DNA of 36,431 nucleotides from Gemmatimonadota bacterium (GTDB taxonomy: Bacteria; Gemmatimonadota; Gemmatimonadetes; Longimicrobiales; Gaopeijiaceae). Below, one piece after another: positions 34,456 to 36,431 of the stretch. Location: contig DUBS01000035.1 of the NCBI GenBank assembly GCA_012960225.1, positions 217,273 to 253,703 of the forward strand, in the 5' to 3' direction. Numbering within the stretch: the stretch's first letter is position 1; every line of letters begins with the position of its first letter. A model generated the notes under the pieces. It did no database searches, was not told where the DNA came from, and was given only the letters and a program-made list of their open reading frames with translations. A program made the position numbers and the translations under genes.

Positions 34456-35844
34456 ATGCACCGCACCTTCGTCCTTGGTCTCGCTGCCACAGTCTTACTG
34501 TCACCTGTGGTCAGCGCCCAAAGTCGCTCACCTGTTGGTCCTGACACACACTGGACTTTGTCCGCTGTCGGGGACGTGATCATGAATCGCCGACTTGAGC
34601 AGTTCGACCATCCGGGAGACCCGGCGTTCCATGAGATGGCGAACATCATTCGGGGAACTGACGCAGCATTCATGAATCTTGAGCAGTCAGTGTTCAGGTT
34701 AGCCGAATTCGACGGCTGGCCAGCTGCAGAGAATGGCGGCAACTATGAGGTGGGCTCACCCGAGACATTGAAGGATCTTGTGAGTATGGGCTTCAACCTA
34801 TTCAACCGAGCCAACAACCATACGACCGACTACGGCGTTGAGGGGATGCAGCTCACGAATCGACTGATGGACGAGTGGGGTCTCATCCATTCCGGTTCGG
34901 GCGACAATCTGGGATGGGCCAGTCGGCCGGGATATCTGGAGACTCCAAAGGGTCGGGTGGCGCTTATCGGGATGGCGTCCACGCATACCCCGATGTCGCG
35001 AGCAGGAACTGTAGGTCCGACGGTGCAGGGGCGACCAGGGCTGAATGCGCTGCGTCTTAGCACCCGTAACGAAGGCTCGCCAGCAACCATGAATGCCCTA
35101 CGAACGGTAGCCCGAGCCCAGGGATTGAACGTTTCGGACGACCCTAATGCTTCGGTACGAATCTTCGGGACAACCGTCTCGCCTGGTGATCAAGATCGGT
35201 CGGTGGTGAGCTTGAACGACGTCGACCGGGAGCGGGTCCTGCACGAGGTTCGTAACGCCACAGATCAGGGTGACTACGTAGTCGTCAACAGCCACTCACA
35301 CGAGCCCGGTAATGGCTCGGTGCTCCCTCCTGACTGGATGGTCGAGTTCTCACATCAGATCATTGATGCGGGCGCGAACACGATGGTCATCCATGGGCCT
35401 CACCAACTTCGGGGTATAGAGATCTATGAGGGTCGACCGATCTTCTATTCGTTGGGGAACTTCATCTTCCAGAATGAAACGATCGATCCGATGCCTGCCG
35501 ATCAGCGAACTCGTTATGGGCTGCCATTGAACGACCTTGCGTCCGAGATCTATGATCGGCGCTTTCGGGTGGATGAGGACGGAAATCCGACCACTGGTTT
35601 CCCAACTGGCTCGGAGTGGTACGAAAGCGTGGTTGCTGTCGCGGAGTTTGAAGGCGACGAAGTCATCGAGATTCGCCTTTATCCGATTGAACTGGGGTGG
35701 AAGGCACCACGCTCGCAGCGGGGGACTCCACGGATCTCCCCTGAAGCTTTGGGTCAAGAAATCATTGAGCACCTCGCTGAGCTTTCAGCTCCGTTTGGTA
35801 CCCGGATCGACTACGAGGACGGGATCGGGGTTTGGAGGCGCTAG
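34456..35844 (+). CDS. CapA-family (PgsA-like) periplasmic metallophosphoesterase-fold protein
   Basis: 462 residues from the ATG at 34456, chosen because GGAGGG lies 4-5 bases upstream and a clean signal peptide follows (M-H-R-T-F-V-L-G-L-A-A-T-V-L-L-S, cleaved near S-A-Q). Motifs of the CapA fold: S-A-V-G-D-V-I-M-N-R, A-F-M-N-L-E-Q-S-V, F-N-R-A-N-N-H-T-T-D-Y-G, V-V-N-S-H-S-H-E, V-I-H-G-P-H-Q-L-R-G and Y-S-L-G-N-F-I-F-Q. CapA/PgsA proteins act in poly-gamma-glutamate or capsule export, but the other genes of such loci (PgsB/C) are absent. It follows the DUF5916 gene by 86 bases and may share its transcript. Confidence 0.88.
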   Translation: MHRTFVLGLAATVLLSPVVSAQSRSPVGPDTHWTLSAVGDVIMNRRLEQFDHPGDPAFHEMANIIRGTDAAFMNLEQSVFRLAEFDGWPAAENGGNYEVGSPETLKDLVSMGFNLFNRANNHTTDYGVEGMQLTNRLMDEWGLIHSGSGDNLGWASRPGYLETPKGRVALIGMASTHTPMSRAGTVGPTVQGRPGLNALRLSTRNEGSPATMNALRTVARAQGLNVSDDPNASVRIFGTTVSPGDQDRSVVSLNDVDRERVLHEVRNATDQGDYVVVNSHSHEPGNGSVLPPDWMVEFSHQIIDAGANTMVIHGPHQLRGIEIYEGRPIFYSLGNFIFQNETIDPMPADQRTRYGLPLNDLASEIYDRRFRVDEDGNPTTGFPTGSEWYESVVAVAEFEGDEVIEIRLYPIELGWKAPRSQRGTPRISPEALGQEIIEHLAELSAPFGTRIDYEDGIGVWRR

Positions 35845-35948
35845 ATATTCACATTCCGTAGGGTGAACTCATTTGTCTTTGGGTGGTTTTTCAGGTCAGG
35901 ATCTCCTGTCTGGTGCAGGGTAGCGGGTGATGATAGGATGCGGTCATC

Positions 35949-36431
35949 ATGAGCCAACAAGGTAGACGAGCCGCCCTGGGAATCGCGTTAGCGGTCATAT
36001 TATTTGGTGTTGGATCGTTCTTGCTACAGTCTCGAGCCCCGATCGATATGCAGTCTCGAACCCCAATCGACGTCGCGTCCCTTGGTCCGCAGGTGGGTGA
36101 ACAGGTACCAGAGTTCAGTCTGCCTGACCAAAACGGGCAAATGCGCACTCTTGAATCCATTGCGGGGCCAAAGGGGGCGATGCTGCTTTTTCACCGATCG
36201 GCTGATTGGTGACCTTACTGCAAAGCGCAACTCGTGGAGTTGCAAGACCGACTGGAAGAGCTAGAAGCCCAGGGGCTCGGTGTGGCGGCGATCAGCTACG
36301 ACTCCGAGGAAGTGCTCGCTGACTTCAGCCAACGTCGTGGTATCACGTTCCCATTACTATCTGACGACGATTCGGAGGCCATCACCGAGTTCGGCATCCT
36401 GAACACCGTGGCGGCCGAAGGACTGGGACCA
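35949..36431 (+). CDS. Probable selenocysteine-containing redoxin (UxxC thioredoxin fold), cut by window edge
   Basis: Thiol/selenol oxidoreductase of the AhpC/TSA-redoxin type, probably membrane-anchored and facing the periplasm: residues about 8-26 are a hydrophobic helix. The redoxin domain starts V-G-E-Q-V-P-E-F-S-L-P-D. At codon 88 (36210-36212) there is TGA in S-A-D-W-[TGA]-P-Y-C-K-A-Q-L, where relatives I know have Cys in W-C-P-x-C-K. The frame then runs 73 codons without a stop to the window edge and keeps family features (V-A-A-I-S-Y-D-S, F-P-L-L-S-D-D, F-G-I-L-N). TGA is a normal stop elsewhere here (actA, actB, actC, luxE-like), so it is not a Trp codon. Sec88-Pro-Tyr-Cys91 is the predicted redox pair. 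Alternative: a nonsense mutation or base error. Confidence 0.8.
36027..36074 (+). repeat. 24-base tandem duplication in the redoxin linker
   Basis: Two adjacent 24-base copies (36027-36050 and 36051-36074), each starting CAGTCTCGA, with a few mismatches. They encode Q-S-R-A-P-I-D-M and Q-S-R-T-P-I-D-V between the membrane helix and the redoxin domain. The length is a multiple of three, so the frame is kept. Confidence 0.85.
36227..36243 (+). promoter_or_regulatory. Bacterial SECIS-like hairpin for TGA recoding
   Basis: GCAACTC (36227-36233) pairs perfectly with GAGTTGC (36237-36243) around a GTG loop. The loop begins 21 bases after the TGA. Bacterial SECIS elements lie inside the coding frame just after the TGA with a short stem and a G among the first loop bases, recognised by SelB; this hairpin meets those rules. 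Coding constraint alone (A-Q-L-V-E-L-Q) could produce part of it. Confidence 0.7.

Noticed and set aside
36210-36212. Reading the TGA as tryptophan (alternative genetic code)
   Set aside because: Several neighbouring genes end cleanly at TGA inside operon overlaps (actA, actB, actC, LuxE-like), so TGA is a stop here.

Overview
This window looks like chromosome from a Gram-negative, diderm, respiring bacterium. It encodes an Omp85-type outer-membrane barrel, a DUF5916-type barrel protein, a complete alternative complex III (ActABCDEF), TatA and a fused glycine-cleavage P protein. The mix of ACIII, DUF5916, a short sigma-70 factor without region 1.1 and many GTG/TTG starts points to Gemmatimonadota or a relative. 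That placement is an inference from gene content, not from a search.

Layout. 1-4184: the truncated end of a malic enzyme (minus), then an Omp85-like protein and a sigma-70 factor (plus), closed by a strong intrinsic terminator. 4383-15809: a long minus-strand block with DNA polymerase I, a cold-shock protein, a Slt-type lytic transglycosylase, a lone ExbB/TolQ/MotA protein, a LipM-like octanoyltransferase, a UPF0173 hydrolase, and GcvP and GcvH. The last two and the octanoyltransferase fit together: GcvH needs lipoylation and GcvP works on lipoyl-GcvH. 16117-18407 (plus): a 59-residue TatA, an apparently unusual fusion of a TrmJ-like tRNA methyltransferase to a GGDEF domain, and a HisN-like phosphatase. 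18487-26094 (minus): the tightly overlapping actABCDEF operon (quinol to cytochrome c electron transfer), with no terminal oxidase next to it. 26377-31948: a small protein of unknown function, an ABC exporter pair, an AbrB-like protein, and a coupled LuxE/LuxC pair (fatty-acid reductase) without luciferase. 32081-36431 (plus): a DUF5916 barrel protein, a CapA-like protein, and a redoxin running off the right edge.

The most interesting observation is at the right end. The redoxin frame (35949 onward) is interrupted by one in-frame TGA exactly where this thioredoxin-fold family has its first active-site cysteine (S-A-D-W-[TGA]-P-Y-C-K). The frame is then open and homologous-looking to the window edge. 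A perfect 7-bp hairpin with a GTG loop lies 21 nt after the TGA, which fits a bacterial SECIS element. This is probably a UxxC selenoprotein. The second is the TrmJ-GGDEF fusion, which would join tRNA modification to cyclic-di-GMP synthesis in one chain.

No rRNA, tRNA, CRISPR array, insertion sequence or prophage was recognised by eye.
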